From positions 1 through 24,096 of the IMG/VR virus record IMGVR_UViG_3300034061_000766: 24,096 nucleotides of DNA; one strand, 5' to 3'. The stretch's first letter is position 1, and each line of letters begins with the position of its first letter. The notes under the pieces were generated by a model. That model did no database searches and was not told the origin of the DNA. It was given only the letters and a program-made list of their open reading frames with translations. The position numbers and the translations under genes are program-made. Below are positions 17,608 to 24,096 of the stretch, piece after piece. This stretch comes from a virus.

Positions 17608-17636
17608 GCCACCACCCTATTTTGGTGGCAACTTTT
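17608..17636 (+). terminator. stem-loop with short T run, possible weak terminator
   Basis: A 7-bp perfect stem GCCACCA/TGGTGGC (17608-17614 with 17623-17629) with an 8-base loop is followed by AACTTTT. The T run is short and ends at the GGAG of the next gene, so the structure may instead influence translation of that gene or cause only partial termination after the fibre block. Confidence 0.5.
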
Positions 17637-17647
17637 GGAGAAGAAAA

Positions 17648-17809
17648 TTGGAACTGACACTTAAACTGACAGTTGAGGAAGTCAACGGCATCTTGCAGGT
17701 CATGGGTGAATTGCCTACAAAGACCGGCGCCTTCCCGTTGGTCATGAAGATCAAACAGCAGGCTGATGCCCAAATGGAGCAAAAGCCTGAGGCCCCAGCA
17801 GCGGAGTAA
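17648..17809 (+). CDS. small protein with TTG start (53 residues)
   Basis: This 53-residue gene begins with TTG, preceded by GGAG at 17637-17640 with a 7-base spacer, and ends with TAA two bases before the lipoprotein gene. The sequence begins MELTLKLTVEEVNGILQVMG, then ELPTKTGAFPLVMKIKQQAD, and ends in an Ala/Pro/Glu tail. The TVEEVNxIL ... LP ... PLVxKIxxQA pattern is one I have seen in very small proteins beside phage fibre and lysis genes, with no known function. Without it, 17596-17811 would be the longest gap in the cassette. The codons resemble the neighbours. No ATG start in the same frame gives a sensible product, so TTG is the likely start. Confidence 0.72.
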   Translation: MELTLKLTVEEVNGILQVMGELPTKTGAFPLVMKIKQQADAQMEQKPEAPAAE

Positions 17810-17811
17810 GC

Positions 17812-18405
17812 ATGAAACTGATCGTCACCCTACTTTGCGCCCTGTCCTTGACGGGGTGTGCAACTGCCGAGTACCAAGCGTACGCTGAAGTGCACAAGGC
17901 TCATGCGCAGGCCCAAGCTGCTCGTTACCAAGCCCTTGCGGACATCGCACGGCAAGGCGACACCACAGCCAAGGTTGCAGCTGTCATGTCTTTGCAGATG
18001 GGTGGCGGTCAACAGAATCAGCAGGTTGCAGCCCCAAAGACTTGGGCAGACTACGCCATGCAGTGGACCGGTTTGCTCTTGCCAACCGTTGGCCAGATCT
18101 ACACAGTCAACAAGCAGACCAGCTTGGGCATGCGTCAGTCTGACAACGCAACGGCTTTGGGCGTCAGCACCAACGCAGCTTTTGTCGGCATTGCATCAAA
18201 GATCCAGGCACCAGCCGCCAACGTTACTTTGAGCGGAACCGGCGTGATTGGCGATGGCACCTACTCAATTGGAGCGAACAGTGGGCAAAACTCTGGCAAC
18301 TCTGGTCGCCTTGCTGGTGGCAATCTTACTGACAGTACGGCTACTCCAACTGTGGTGACAAGCACCAACACAACCACGACAACTACTACTCCCGCTGTCC
18401 CATGA
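17812..18405 (+). CDS. phage lipoprotein in the lysis cassette
   Basis: 197 residues. The N-terminus is a lipoprotein signal: Lys 2, a hydrophobic core, and the lipobox LTGC with Cys 16 as the lipidated residue. It should be anchored in a membrane facing the periplasm. A helical Ala/Gln-rich stretch (about 20-70) follows, then a moderately hydrophobic segment WADYAMQWTGLLLPTVGQ (about 77-95), a Gly/Ser/Asn-rich region, and a Thr-rich tail with seven Thr in a row. Position ahead of holin and endolysin genes suggests an outer-membrane disruption (spanin-like) role. It is much longer than a typical Rz1, so that is only a suggestion. ATGA overlaps the next gene. Confidence 0.75.
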   Translation: MKLIVTLLCALSLTGCATAEYQAYAEVHKAHAQAQAARYQALADIARQGDTTAKVAAVMSLQMGGGQQNQQVAAPKTWADYAMQWTGLLLPTVGQIYTVNKQTSLGMRQSDNATALGVSTNAAFVGIASKIQAPAANVTLSGTGVIGDGTYSIGANSGQNSGNSGRLAGGNLTDSTATPTVVTSTNTTTTTTTPAVP

Positions 18406-18581
18406 ACACGATTGACGCAACAGAGGCAAGACTTTCTACACATGAAGAAGTCTGCGCCATCCGCTACGACCAGATCAATGCTCGACTCAAGCGCATTGAG
18501 GGCATCATGCTCAAGACAGCTGGTATCATGATTCTGTCTATGGCGGGTACGATTTTTTCTGCTGTTTGGATACTGAAATGA
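18402..18581 (+). CDS. XhlA-like small membrane protein
   Basis: 59 residues, overlapping both neighbours by ATGA (18402-18405 and 18578-18581). The N-terminal 35 residues are charged and predicted coiled coil (THEEVCAIRYDQINARLKRI). The C-terminal 22 residues form one transmembrane segment (TAGIMILSMAGTIFSAVWIL) with a final Lys. This order, coiled coil then a C-terminal membrane anchor, is that of the XhlA haemolysin/holin-accessory family. It probably helps or controls the holin at the inner membrane. An i-spanin reading is less likely because those usually have the membrane segment first. Confidence 0.72.
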   Translation: MNTIDATEARLSTHEEVCAIRYDQINARLKRIEGIMLKTAGIMILSMAGTIFSAVWILK

Positions 18582-18997
18582 ATGAGCAACTACACCAAAT
18601 TGAACTGATCAAGGCGCAAGCCAAGGTTGAACTGAACAAGCTGGAAGCCAACTCTCCAGCCAAAGACGTGGCAGGCCGAGCCATTGGCAAGCACGGGCTG
18701 TTCTACATCACCCTGATCGTGACAATTGGTGTGGCCTCCAGCCTTGTCTTAGACAAAGACAAGATTGCAGCTGTCATGGGCTTGCTTGGTGCATCTCTCA
18801 CGGCCTTGATCTCCATGCTCAACGGAATTGCTGGAGCCAATCCTAAGCAAGAGAAGCCTGAGTTTGAAGTCATGCGTCAACTGATCGACAAGCTTGACAA
18901 GCTTGACCGCAAAGAGCAACCGATGAAAGTTACGGTTGAAGGCGAGAAAGTCACCGTCAGCAAGGGCGATGACACTGTAACCGCTTCGAAAGGATAA
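18578..18997 (+). CDS. two-TM membrane protein, putative holin or antiholin
   Basis: 139 residues from ATG 18578, which overlaps the preceding stop as ATGA; a TTG at 18566 would add four residues and is less likely. Residues 1-35 are charged and helical. Transmembrane segments lie at about 39-58 (HGLFYITLIVTIGVASSLVL) and 62-86. The C-terminal 50 residues are charged with LIDKLDKLDRKEQ and a VTVEGEKVTVSKGDD beta-like end. The protein is encoded directly ahead of a Holin_3TMs-type gene, so it could be a second holin, an antiholin, or a lysis regulator. No specific family is recognised. Confidence 0.65.
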   Translation: MNEQLHQIELIKAQAKVELNKLEANSPAKDVAGRAIGKHGLFYITLIVTIGVASSLVLDKDKIAAVMGLLGASLTALISMLNGIAGANPKQEKPEFEVMRQLIDKLDKLDRKEQPMKVTVEGEKVTVSKGDDTVTASKG

Positions 18998-19000
18998 GCC

Positions 19001-19420
19001 ATGTTTCCACTTGCGGCACTTCTTGATGTCGGTGGTAAGCTGATCGACAAGCTGATCCCAGACCCCGAGGCCAAAGCCAAGGCGCAACTTGATCTTGCCA
19101 AGATGGCCCAAGATGGCGAGCTGGCGCGTATGGCCAACGAAACGGAGTTGTACAAAGCCGAGCAAAGCAACCTGACAGACCGCCTTAAGGCCGACATGGG
19201 CAGCGACTCTTGGCTGTCCAAGAACATTCGCCCTATGACCTTGATCTTCATCTTGCTGGCTTACTCCACGTTCGCCATGATGAGCGCATTTGACTACGAC
19301 ACCAACCAAGCCTACGTTGAGCTGCTGGGTCAGTGGGGTATGCTGATCATGTCGTTCTACTTTGGCGGCAGGACCCTTGAGAAAATCATGGACATGAAGT
19401 CCAGGAAGGAACAGAAGTGA
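19001..19420 (+). CDS. holin, Holin_3TMs (gene-transfer-release) type
   Basis: 139 residues. The N-terminus GGKLIDKLIPDPEAKAKAQL (11-30) is the characteristic opening of the Holin_3TMs family, named from gene-transfer-agent release. A charged helix follows (to about 70), then KNIRPMTLIFILLAYSTF as the first clear membrane segment (about 78-97) and WGMLIMSFYFGGRTLEKIM as the second (about 112-130), with a basic end. Holins open the inner membrane so that the endolysin reaches the peptidoglycan. It is followed by the M15 endolysin gene in a GTGA overlap, the classical holin-endolysin pairing. Confidence 0.85.
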   Translation: MFPLAALLDVGGKLIDKLIPDPEAKAKAQLDLAKMAQDGELARMANETELYKAEQSNLTDRLKADMGSDSWLSKNIRPMTLIFILLAYSTFAMMSAFDYDTNQAYVELLGQWGMLIMSFYFGGRTLEKIMDMKSRKEQK

Positions 19421-19881
19421 ACCTGACCAAAAACTTCACACTGCACGAGATGACCAAGAGCGAGACAGCTCTTCGCCATGACCTTGACAACACGCCTAGC
19501 CAAGATGTGATCAGCAACCTTCAGGCCTTGGCAGTCAACGTCCTGCAGCCAATTCGAGATCACTACGGCAAGGGCGTGAAGGTCAGCTCTGGCTTCCGTC
19601 ACCCCGAAGTCAACGCAAGAGTCGGCGGCTCAAGGACCTCTGACCACTGCCGGGGAATGGCTGCAGACATTGAAATCCCTGGGGTTTCAAATGCAGAGCT
19701 GGCTGAGTGGATTAAGGCTAATTTGCCCTTCACGCAAGTCATCCTTGAGTTTTATACTCAAGGCATTCCTGATAGTGGCTGGGTGCATGTGTCGTACGAT
19801 CCTGCTAATCTAAAAAAACAAGCCTTGACTGCCGTTAAGCAAGATGGCAAGACGGTCTATCTCAGTGGCCTAATGGCCTGA
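19417..19881 (+). CDS. endolysin, M15-family peptidase
   Basis: 154 residues from a GTG start at 19417 (AGGAAGGA 6 bases upstream), overlapping the holin stop. It is a single catalytic domain with no cell-wall-binding module or signal peptide. The M15 zinc-site residues are visible: SSGFR at 57-61, His 77 and Asp 84 in SDHCRGMAADIE, and His 124 in GWVHVSY. M15A enzymes cut peptide bonds in peptidoglycan stem peptides or cross-links. All three metal ligands are present, so it should be active. With no export signal it must rely on the holin to reach its substrate. Confidence 0.92.
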   Translation: MNLTKNFTLHEMTKSETALRHDLDNTPSQDVISNLQALAVNVLQPIRDHYGKGVKVSSGFRHPEVNARVGGSRTSDHCRGMAADIEIPGVSNAELAEWIKANLPFTQVILEFYTQGIPDSGWVHVSYDPANLKKQALTAVKQDGKTVYLSGLMA

Positions 19882-19893
19882 AGGGACACATAA

Positions 19894-20547
19894 ATGCCAC
19901 AAGCAATGACCTTTGCGTCGCTGCAAAACGACGTCCGCAGCTACCTGGAACGTGGTGCCTCTTCGGTCACGGACCCATTGGTCTATGCGCAGATTCCAAG
20001 CCTGATCAACTTTGCCGAGCGCCGCATCAGTCGCGACCTCAAGATCCAAGGCTTTCAAACGGTTGTTGTCACGAATCTGCAGGCAGGCGTAGCCGTGCTG
20101 CCTAAGCCAGACCGTTGGCGTGAGACCATCTCGATGAACATCGGGACCAGCACAAACAACAACACGCGTGTCCAGATATTTTCCAGGGCCTACGAGTACA
20201 TCAGGAGCTACTGGCCCAATGATACTCAGGTTGCTCAGCCAGTGTTCTACGCTGACTACAACTACACCAACTGGATCATTGCTCCAACGCCTGATGCTGC
20301 TTACCCAATCGAGATCCTGTACTACGAGTTGCCGGTCTTGTTGGACGAGAACACTCAGACCAACTGGCTGACTCAATACGCCCCCAACTTGCTGCTGTAT
20401 GCAACCCTGTTGGAAGCAACACCCTTCCTGAAAAACGACGAACGCATCCCAGTCTGGCAAGCCATGTATCAATCAGCCGCGCAAGCTTTGCAAGGCGAAG
20501 ATATGAGCAAGATCTTGGACCGTGGTGCCGTGAGAAACGAGGCCTAA
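19894..20547 (+). CDS. SU10-type adaptor (head-tail connector) protein
   Basis: 217 residues. The N-terminal FASLQNDVRSYLERGASSV ... PSLINFAERRISRDLKIQGF region (about 7-55) is the signature I associate with the phage adaptor family that includes the SU10 adaptor. A beta-rich middle (about 55-150, with VLPKPDRWRETISM and IAPTPDAAYPIEILYYELP) and a helical C-terminus (APNLLLYATLLEATPFLK) complete it. It would form a ring below the portal, joining it to the nozzle. It is encoded after the lysis genes and before a fibre-like and the nozzle gene, so this second tail block may assemble the distal tail. This is a second adaptor besides the one at 11587. Confidence 0.8.
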   Translation: MPQAMTFASLQNDVRSYLERGASSVTDPLVYAQIPSLINFAERRISRDLKIQGFQTVVVTNLQAGVAVLPKPDRWRETISMNIGTSTNNNTRVQIFSRAYEYIRSYWPNDTQVAQPVFYADYNYTNWIIAPTPDAAYPIEILYYELPVLLDENTQTNWLTQYAPNLLLYATLLEATPFLKNDERIPVWQAMYQSAAQALQGEDMSKILDRGAVRNEA

Positions 20548-20548
20548 C

Positions 20549-21739
20549 ATGACCACCTTCACCAACATCTTTGGCGGCAGCAACATCTCTCCAGCAGAGA
20601 TCAGCTACGCCGAAGTCTCCCTGACAGCCGACACCACTTACGACTGGGCTCTTGAAACAGCGCCTTCAGCCAACCTGATTGCTGGCATCATGGATGTCAC
20701 GGCAACAGCAGGCCCTTGGAGCCTGACTTTGCCAAGCGCATTGGAGGCATCAACTGGCCAAGCCATCTTGTTCAACAACGTTGGCTCAGAGACGTTCATC
20801 ATCAGGAATGCTGCAGGCGTTCAGGTTGCAGCACCTGTCAGCGGTTCAGTTTGGCAGATCTACCTGACAGACAACACAACAACCGGCGGTACATGGGAAG
20901 CCTTCTTGTATGGCGCGCAAGTGTCGGCCGCAAACGCAGCTTCTCTTGCTGGGACTGGCTTGGTTGCCATTGGCACTCTTCTGTCGCTGTCAATGCCTGT
21001 TACTTTCTTTGGAACCAGCTACACAGCTGGCGTCGATGATCGAGCCAAGACCTACATCTGGAATGGAGGAGCCGGCGCCCTTACCATGTCGACCGCAGGA
21101 ACCCTTGGAAACAACTGGTTCTTCCAGCTGCGCAATGAGGGCACTGGCGCCTTGGTTGTTGATCCCCCAGGGTCTCAAACAATCAACGGCTCTGCAACCC
21201 TGACTTTCCAGCCAGGTGACTCGGCAATCATCTTCACGGATGGCAACAACTTCTACACCCTTGGTTACGGCCAGTCGCCTGTCTTTGCATTTGACTACAC
21301 CTCGATCAACGTTGCGGGTTCTGGCAACTATGTCTTGTCTGGAAGCGAACTCAACAGGATTGCTTACAACTTCACGGGCGTCTTGACCGGCAACCGTACG
21401 ATCATCGTGCCCCAAACCGTCCAGCAGTACTGGGCGGCCAACAACACGACAGGCCCCTACACCCTGACTGTCAAGACTTCGATTGCCGCCGGCTACACAG
21501 TCAACCAGGGCTCTCGGGCCATCCTGTACTGCGACAGCACCAACGTAGTGGCGGCTGATACCGGTGGCGTGGCTGTTCCCATCAGCGTCTCTGACGGCGG
21601 TACTGGAGCCACGACGGCTGGCAACGCCCTGATCAACTTGGGCGGAACAGCAACGGGTATTGCAGTGTTTACTGCCGTCTCCCAGGCAGCGGCTCAAGCT
21701 TCTTTGGGTCTTGATCCAATCCAAGGCGGAACCTACTGA
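20549..21739 (+). CDS. tail fibre/appendage-like structural protein
   Basis: 396 residues, Thr/Ser/Gly/Asn-rich, beta. The N-terminus MTTFTNIFGGSNISPAEISY is followed by strand-turn repeats, each with a hydrophobic-Asn-Gly pattern (NNVGSETFIIRNAAGVQV; LRNEGTGALVVDPPGSQTI), suggesting a trimeric beta prism. The final 55 residues have VSDGGTGATTAGNALINLGG (about 347-366) and end GLDPIQGGTY, close in style to the end of the long fibre at 12872-15169. No chaperone domain is present. It starts one base after the adaptor stop and its own stop shares a base with the nozzle start (TGATG), so it probably attaches around the adaptor or nozzle. Confidence 0.75.
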   Translation: MTTFTNIFGGSNISPAEISYAEVSLTADTTYDWALETAPSANLIAGIMDVTATAGPWSLTLPSALEASTGQAILFNNVGSETFIIRNAAGVQVAAPVSGSVWQIYLTDNTTTGGTWEAFLYGAQVSAANAASLAGTGLVAIGTLLSLSMPVTFFGTSYTAGVDDRAKTYIWNGGAGALTMSTAGTLGNNWFFQLRNEGTGALVVDPPGSQTINGSATLTFQPGDSAIIFTDGNNFYTLGYGQSPVFAFDYTSINVAGSGNYVLSGSELNRIAYNFTGVLTGNRTIIVPQTVQQYWAANNTTGPYTLTVKTSIAAGYTVNQGSRAILYCDSTNVVAADTGGVAVPISVSDGGTGATTAGNALINLGGTATGIAVFTAVSQAAAQASLGLDPIQGGTY

Positions 21740-23385
21740 TGGCCACAACTCCAATCGTCCTTAAGTCACTGCCCGGCATCAAGCGTGATGGCACCCGGTA
21801 CGAGGGCGACTACCACGTCGACGGACAATGGGTCCGTTGGCAGCGGGGCCTTCCCAGAAAGGTTGGAGGCTACTCGGTAGTCAACCGCTACCTGACTGAA
21901 ATCAGTCGCGGGGTCAAGACGTTTACGCAAGACAGCCAGACCTACTTTCACTCTGGCAGTGCCGACTTCCTTCAGCGCTTCACTCTGGACCCAAGCGGCA
22001 ACTCGAGCCTGATAACTGACCGGACCCCGATTACGTACAACGTGAGCGACGAAAACCTCTGGCAGTTTGACGTGATCTACGACAGCCAGTCGATTCCAGC
22101 CGCCAACATGATCGTCGCCCAAGTGGCTCCCAACTCAAGCTGCCTCTGCAACACGAGCGGCGGCCAGTTGTTCATTGGCTCGATGACAGGGACTGATCCG
22201 CTGACTGAAATCACCACCTTCCCAGCTGGCGTCAGCGTGACGGGTGGCGTGGTCTCCTTGCACCCATACCTGATGTATTTTGGCAACGATGGCACTGTCG
22301 GATGGTCCGTGGCCGGAGCCCCAACTGATTTGACAGGCGTAGGCTCAGGGAGTGCGCGCGTAGCAGGCCAAAAGATCGTCCGTGGCCTTGCCCTTAGGGG
22401 TGGCCCAGGAAACGCGCCAGCGGGCCTCTTTTGGAGCGCAGACGCTGTTATCCGGGCTTCCTTTGTCGGCGGCCAAGAGATCTTCCAATTTGACACAATC
22501 AGCCCATTTTCAAGTATCCTGTCCGCCAACTCCGTTATCGAGTACGACGGCCAGTACTTCTGGTTGGGAACTGACCGCATGCTGATGTTCAACGGTGTGG
22601 TCCGCGAGATCCCCAACAACTTGAACATCAACTACTTCTATGATGGTTTGAACCGGGCAGAGGCCCAAAAGGTCTGGGCTTTCAAGGTTCCAAGGTACGG
22701 CGAGATTTGGTGGTGCTACCCAAGGGGCAATGCTACCGAATGCACGCACGCCATCATCTACAACGTCCGTGAGAACACTTGGTATGACACCGAGCTGCCT
22801 AATGGTGGACGGACGGCTGGGGAGTGGTCTCCTTTGTACGCTGCGCCCCTCTTGTGCGGCCTGCAAACGTCCACTTTTGTCCCGAACAACCGCATCACCG
22901 AGTCCGGCGACCTTCGGGTCACCGAAGATGAAGACCAGCGGATCTTGGTCCCGCAAGAAGGCTATAAGGTCTGGCAGCACGAGCATGACGTCAACGAGGT
23001 TGATGGCCAGTTCATCACGGCTGTTCCGTCGTTCTTCGAGACAGCTGACATGAGCCTGCTGACCCCTTCTGGCGGGTCAAAAAACAAGTGGATTCGGGTC
23101 GAGTCCATTGAGCCTGACTTCATCCAGTCTGAAAACATGACCGTCCAGTTGACCGGACGGGCCAATGCCAAGGCTCTTGAAGTCCCTGGTCCTGAGCGCA
23201 CCATCTTCGCCAAACCGTCAACTCCTTACGAGCAGGTGGTTTGGTTCAAAGAAGAGCGCCGCGAGCTTCGGTTTAAGTTCACCTCCAACACCATCAACGG
23301 TGACTACCAGATGGGCCAGGTCATTGCCCACGTTGGTGAAGCCGACGGAAACGTACTCGGTGGCGTGGCAGGGGGTTCCACGTGA
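21739..23385 (+). CDS. tail nozzle / DNA-stabilisation protein, P22 gp10-like
   Basis: 548 residues. The opening LKSLPGIKRDGTRYEGDYHVDGQWVR (from residue 8) and LPRKVGGYSVV are typical of P22 gp10-type packaged-DNA stabilisation proteins, which form the tail nozzle. The next 300 residues contain repeated blade-like strands (LMYFGNDGTVGWSVAG; GLFWSADAVIRAS; YFWLGTDRMLMFNGVVREI), consistent with a beta-propeller. A C-terminal beta domain has WIRVESIEPDF (about 450-460) and WFKEERRELRFKF (about 510-522). It seals the DNA channel and contributes the lower tail. It couples to both neighbours by overlap. This is the strongest evidence for a short-tailed virion. Confidence 0.88.
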   Translation: MATTPIVLKSLPGIKRDGTRYEGDYHVDGQWVRWQRGLPRKVGGYSVVNRYLTEISRGVKTFTQDSQTYFHSGSADFLQRFTLDPSGNSSLITDRTPITYNVSDENLWQFDVIYDSQSIPAANMIVAQVAPNSSCLCNTSGGQLFIGSMTGTDPLTEITTFPAGVSVTGGVVSLHPYLMYFGNDGTVGWSVAGAPTDLTGVGSGSARVAGQKIVRGLALRGGPGNAPAGLFWSADAVIRASFVGGQEIFQFDTISPFSSILSANSVIEYDGQYFWLGTDRMLMFNGVVREIPNNLNINYFYDGLNRAEAQKVWAFKVPRYGEIWWCYPRGNATECTHAIIYNVRENTWYDTELPNGGRTAGEWSPLYAAPLLCGLQTSTFVPNNRITESGDLRVTEDEDQRILVPQEGYKVWQHEHDVNEVDGQFITAVPSFFETADMSLLTPSGGSKNKWIRVESIEPDFIQSENMTVQLTGRANAKALEVPGPERTIFAKPSTPYEQVVWFKEERRELRFKFTSNTINGDYQMGQVIAHVGEADGNVLGGVAGGST

Positions 23386-23609
23386 TCACGCAGCCTGTTA
23401 TAATCGGGTTGCGCGATTGGGCCGATCAGATCGTTATGGACCTGTCCACCTATGGCGTACTTGCAAGGCTAGACGATGAAGACAAGTGGCAGGAGTGGGC
23501 TCTACAGTTCTGCGCAATATCAGGACTCAGCCAAAAGAACATTCCAAATCCATTTGACTTTGCCGACTGGCGTACCTGGGCACAACGCTTTGTACAAATG
23601 GTGGACTAA
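23382..23609 (+). CDS. small Trp-rich protein of unknown function
   Basis: 75 residues from a GTG at 23382 overlapping the nozzle stop (GTGA). It is helical and Trp-rich, with DKWQEWALQFCAISGL (34-49) and DWRTWAQRFVQMV at the end. No signal peptide or membrane segment. Its stop shares a base with the following acyl carrier protein start (TAATG). Such small proteins next to P22-type nozzle genes are usually minor virion or assembly proteins, but I recognise no family. Confidence 0.65.
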   Translation: MITQPVIIGLRDWADQIVMDLSTYGVLARLDDEDKWQEWALQFCAISGLSQKNIPNPFDFADWRTWAQRFVQMVD

Positions 23610-23899
23610 TGACCGATCAAGAATTCATCCAGCTGCTGAATGATGTAGCTAAAAAGGCCAAACCGTTCAATAGTGAGCTGGCTCCTATTGACTCAATGGA
23701 CATGGTTCTCAAGGAAACTGGCCTGGATAGCCTCGACATGTTGATGTGCACTGTGTATCTGTGCGAGATCTACGACGTAGAGGATGAAAAAAGCAAGGAG
23801 ATGCTGGGAGAAAGCCCACAAGACCTGCTCAACTTCTTGAAGGAATGGGGACGACGTCAGCCTGCTGACTTGGCACAAGCCAAGGAGTGGTTTGTATGA
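23609..23899 (+). CDS. phage-encoded acyl carrier protein homologue
   Basis: 96 residues. The core KETGLDSLDMLMCTVYLCEIYDV is spread over residues 35-57 and matches the acyl carrier signature (x-D-S-L-D-x), with Ser 41 (codon 23729-23731) as the phosphopantetheine attachment site. Helix 3/4 follows with ESPQDLLNFLKEW (68-80). The four-helix length (about 80 residues) plus a 16-residue tail fits an AcpP-like fold. The holo-protein would carry an acyl or aminoacyl group on the thiol arm added by a host transferase. It overlaps the upstream gene (TAATG) and the downstream gene (ATGA), so it belongs to the phage operon. Its usual acidic helix II is less acidic than in E. coli AcpP, which may narrow its partners. 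Confidence 0.85.
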   Translation: MTDQEFIQLLNDVAKKAKPFNSELAPIDSMDMVLKETGLDSLDMLMCTVYLCEIYDVEDEKSKEMLGESPQDLLNFLKEWGRRQPADLAQAKEWFV

Positions 23900-24096
23900 G
23901 AATCTTCCTCACAGAAAGCCGCACCGCGTGCACTGAGGAAACTACCCTCTTCCAAGACCATACTTTCCCCCAAAAAGTCCACCTGTTCCCAGAATCTTAC
24001 GCTCGGATCAAGACGGGCCTGGTCTATCCGGCACACAAGGTAGCCGAAAAGGTCCTGGATGCCGAGCTCCTGAAGCGCCTCAGGGAGACACAGACT
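23896..24096 (+). CDS. 5' part of an unrecognised gene, cut by the window edge
   Basis: The ATG at 23896 overlaps the carrier protein stop (ATGA) and has GGAG at 23884-23887. The frame stays open to the last base, 67 codons. The product begins MRIFLTESRTACTEETTLFQ and continues with HLFPESYARIKTGLVYP and EKVLDAELLKRL. No membrane segment or known motif appears in this part. Being coupled to an acyl carrier protein, it could be an enzyme or target that uses the carrier, but nothing visible identifies it. Confidence 0.7.
   Translation, partial: MRIFLTESRTACTEETTLFQDHTFPQKVHLFPESYARIKTGLVYPAHKVAEKVLDAELLKRLRETQT

Noticed and set aside
20990-21754. Minus-strand open frame of 254 codons within the fibre-like gene
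   Set aside because: It runs antisense to a well-formed structural gene coupled to both neighbours, and its translation has no recognisable domain.
1-24096. tRNA genes, integrase, attachment sites or transposons
   Set aside because: None could be seen on either strand; gene order is a continuous late-gene block without insertions.

Overview
The window is the packaging, head, tail and lysis region of a tailed double-stranded DNA phage, probably lytic. Every gene I can support lies on the + strand. Genes are packed with gaps of a few bases or with ATGA/GTGA/TAATG overlaps. There is no integrase, transposase, tRNA or rRNA gene. The gene set fits a short-tailed (podovirus-like) phage of the P22/SU10 structural type: a long portal with a helical C-terminus, a P22 gp4-type adaptor, an SU10-type adaptor and a P22 gp10-type nozzle/stabilisation protein. 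I see no tape-measure, tail-sheath or major tail-tube gene. Base composition is moderately GC-rich by eye. The host is not identifiable from this DNA; a Gram-negative (possibly freshwater proteobacterial) host is a guess, supported only by the lipoprotein/holin/M15 endolysin set.

Layout. (1) 1-1914: tail end of a possible upstream gene, then small and large terminase subunits. (2) 1927-4458: portal. (3) 4468-8423: two small unknown proteins, a phage-encoded GroES-like co-chaperonin, a scaffold-like acidic coiled-coil protein, an unknown head-associated protein, a decoration-like protein and the major capsid protein, closed by a rho-independent terminator at 8437-8467. (4) 8499-11517: three beta-rich virion proteins, a UUCG hairpin at 9250-9265, and three small Lys/Gly-rich basic proteins sharing KGG motifs. 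(5) 11587-17280: adaptor with an inserted beta domain, a small Cys-containing protein, and two long adjacent tail fibres, the second ending in an S74 self-cleaving chaperone. (6) 17290-19881: two small proteins (one TTG-started), then a lysis cassette of lipoprotein, XhlA-like protein, two-TM protein, Holin_3TMs-like holin and M15 peptidase. (7) 19894-23385: second adaptor, a third fibre-like protein and the nozzle protein. (8) 23382-24096: a small unknown protein, an acyl carrier protein homologue and the start of an unrecognised gene cut by the window edge.

How it works together. The terminase pumps DNA through the portal into a shell built from scaffold and capsid protein, perhaps helped by the phage co-chaperonin acting with host GroEL. 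Adaptors and nozzle close the vertex, fibres attach, and the lysis cassette releases virions. The most unexpected items are the acyl carrier protein with its unrecognised downstream partner, the co-chaperonin inside the head operon, and the cluster of small KGG-motif basic proteins.
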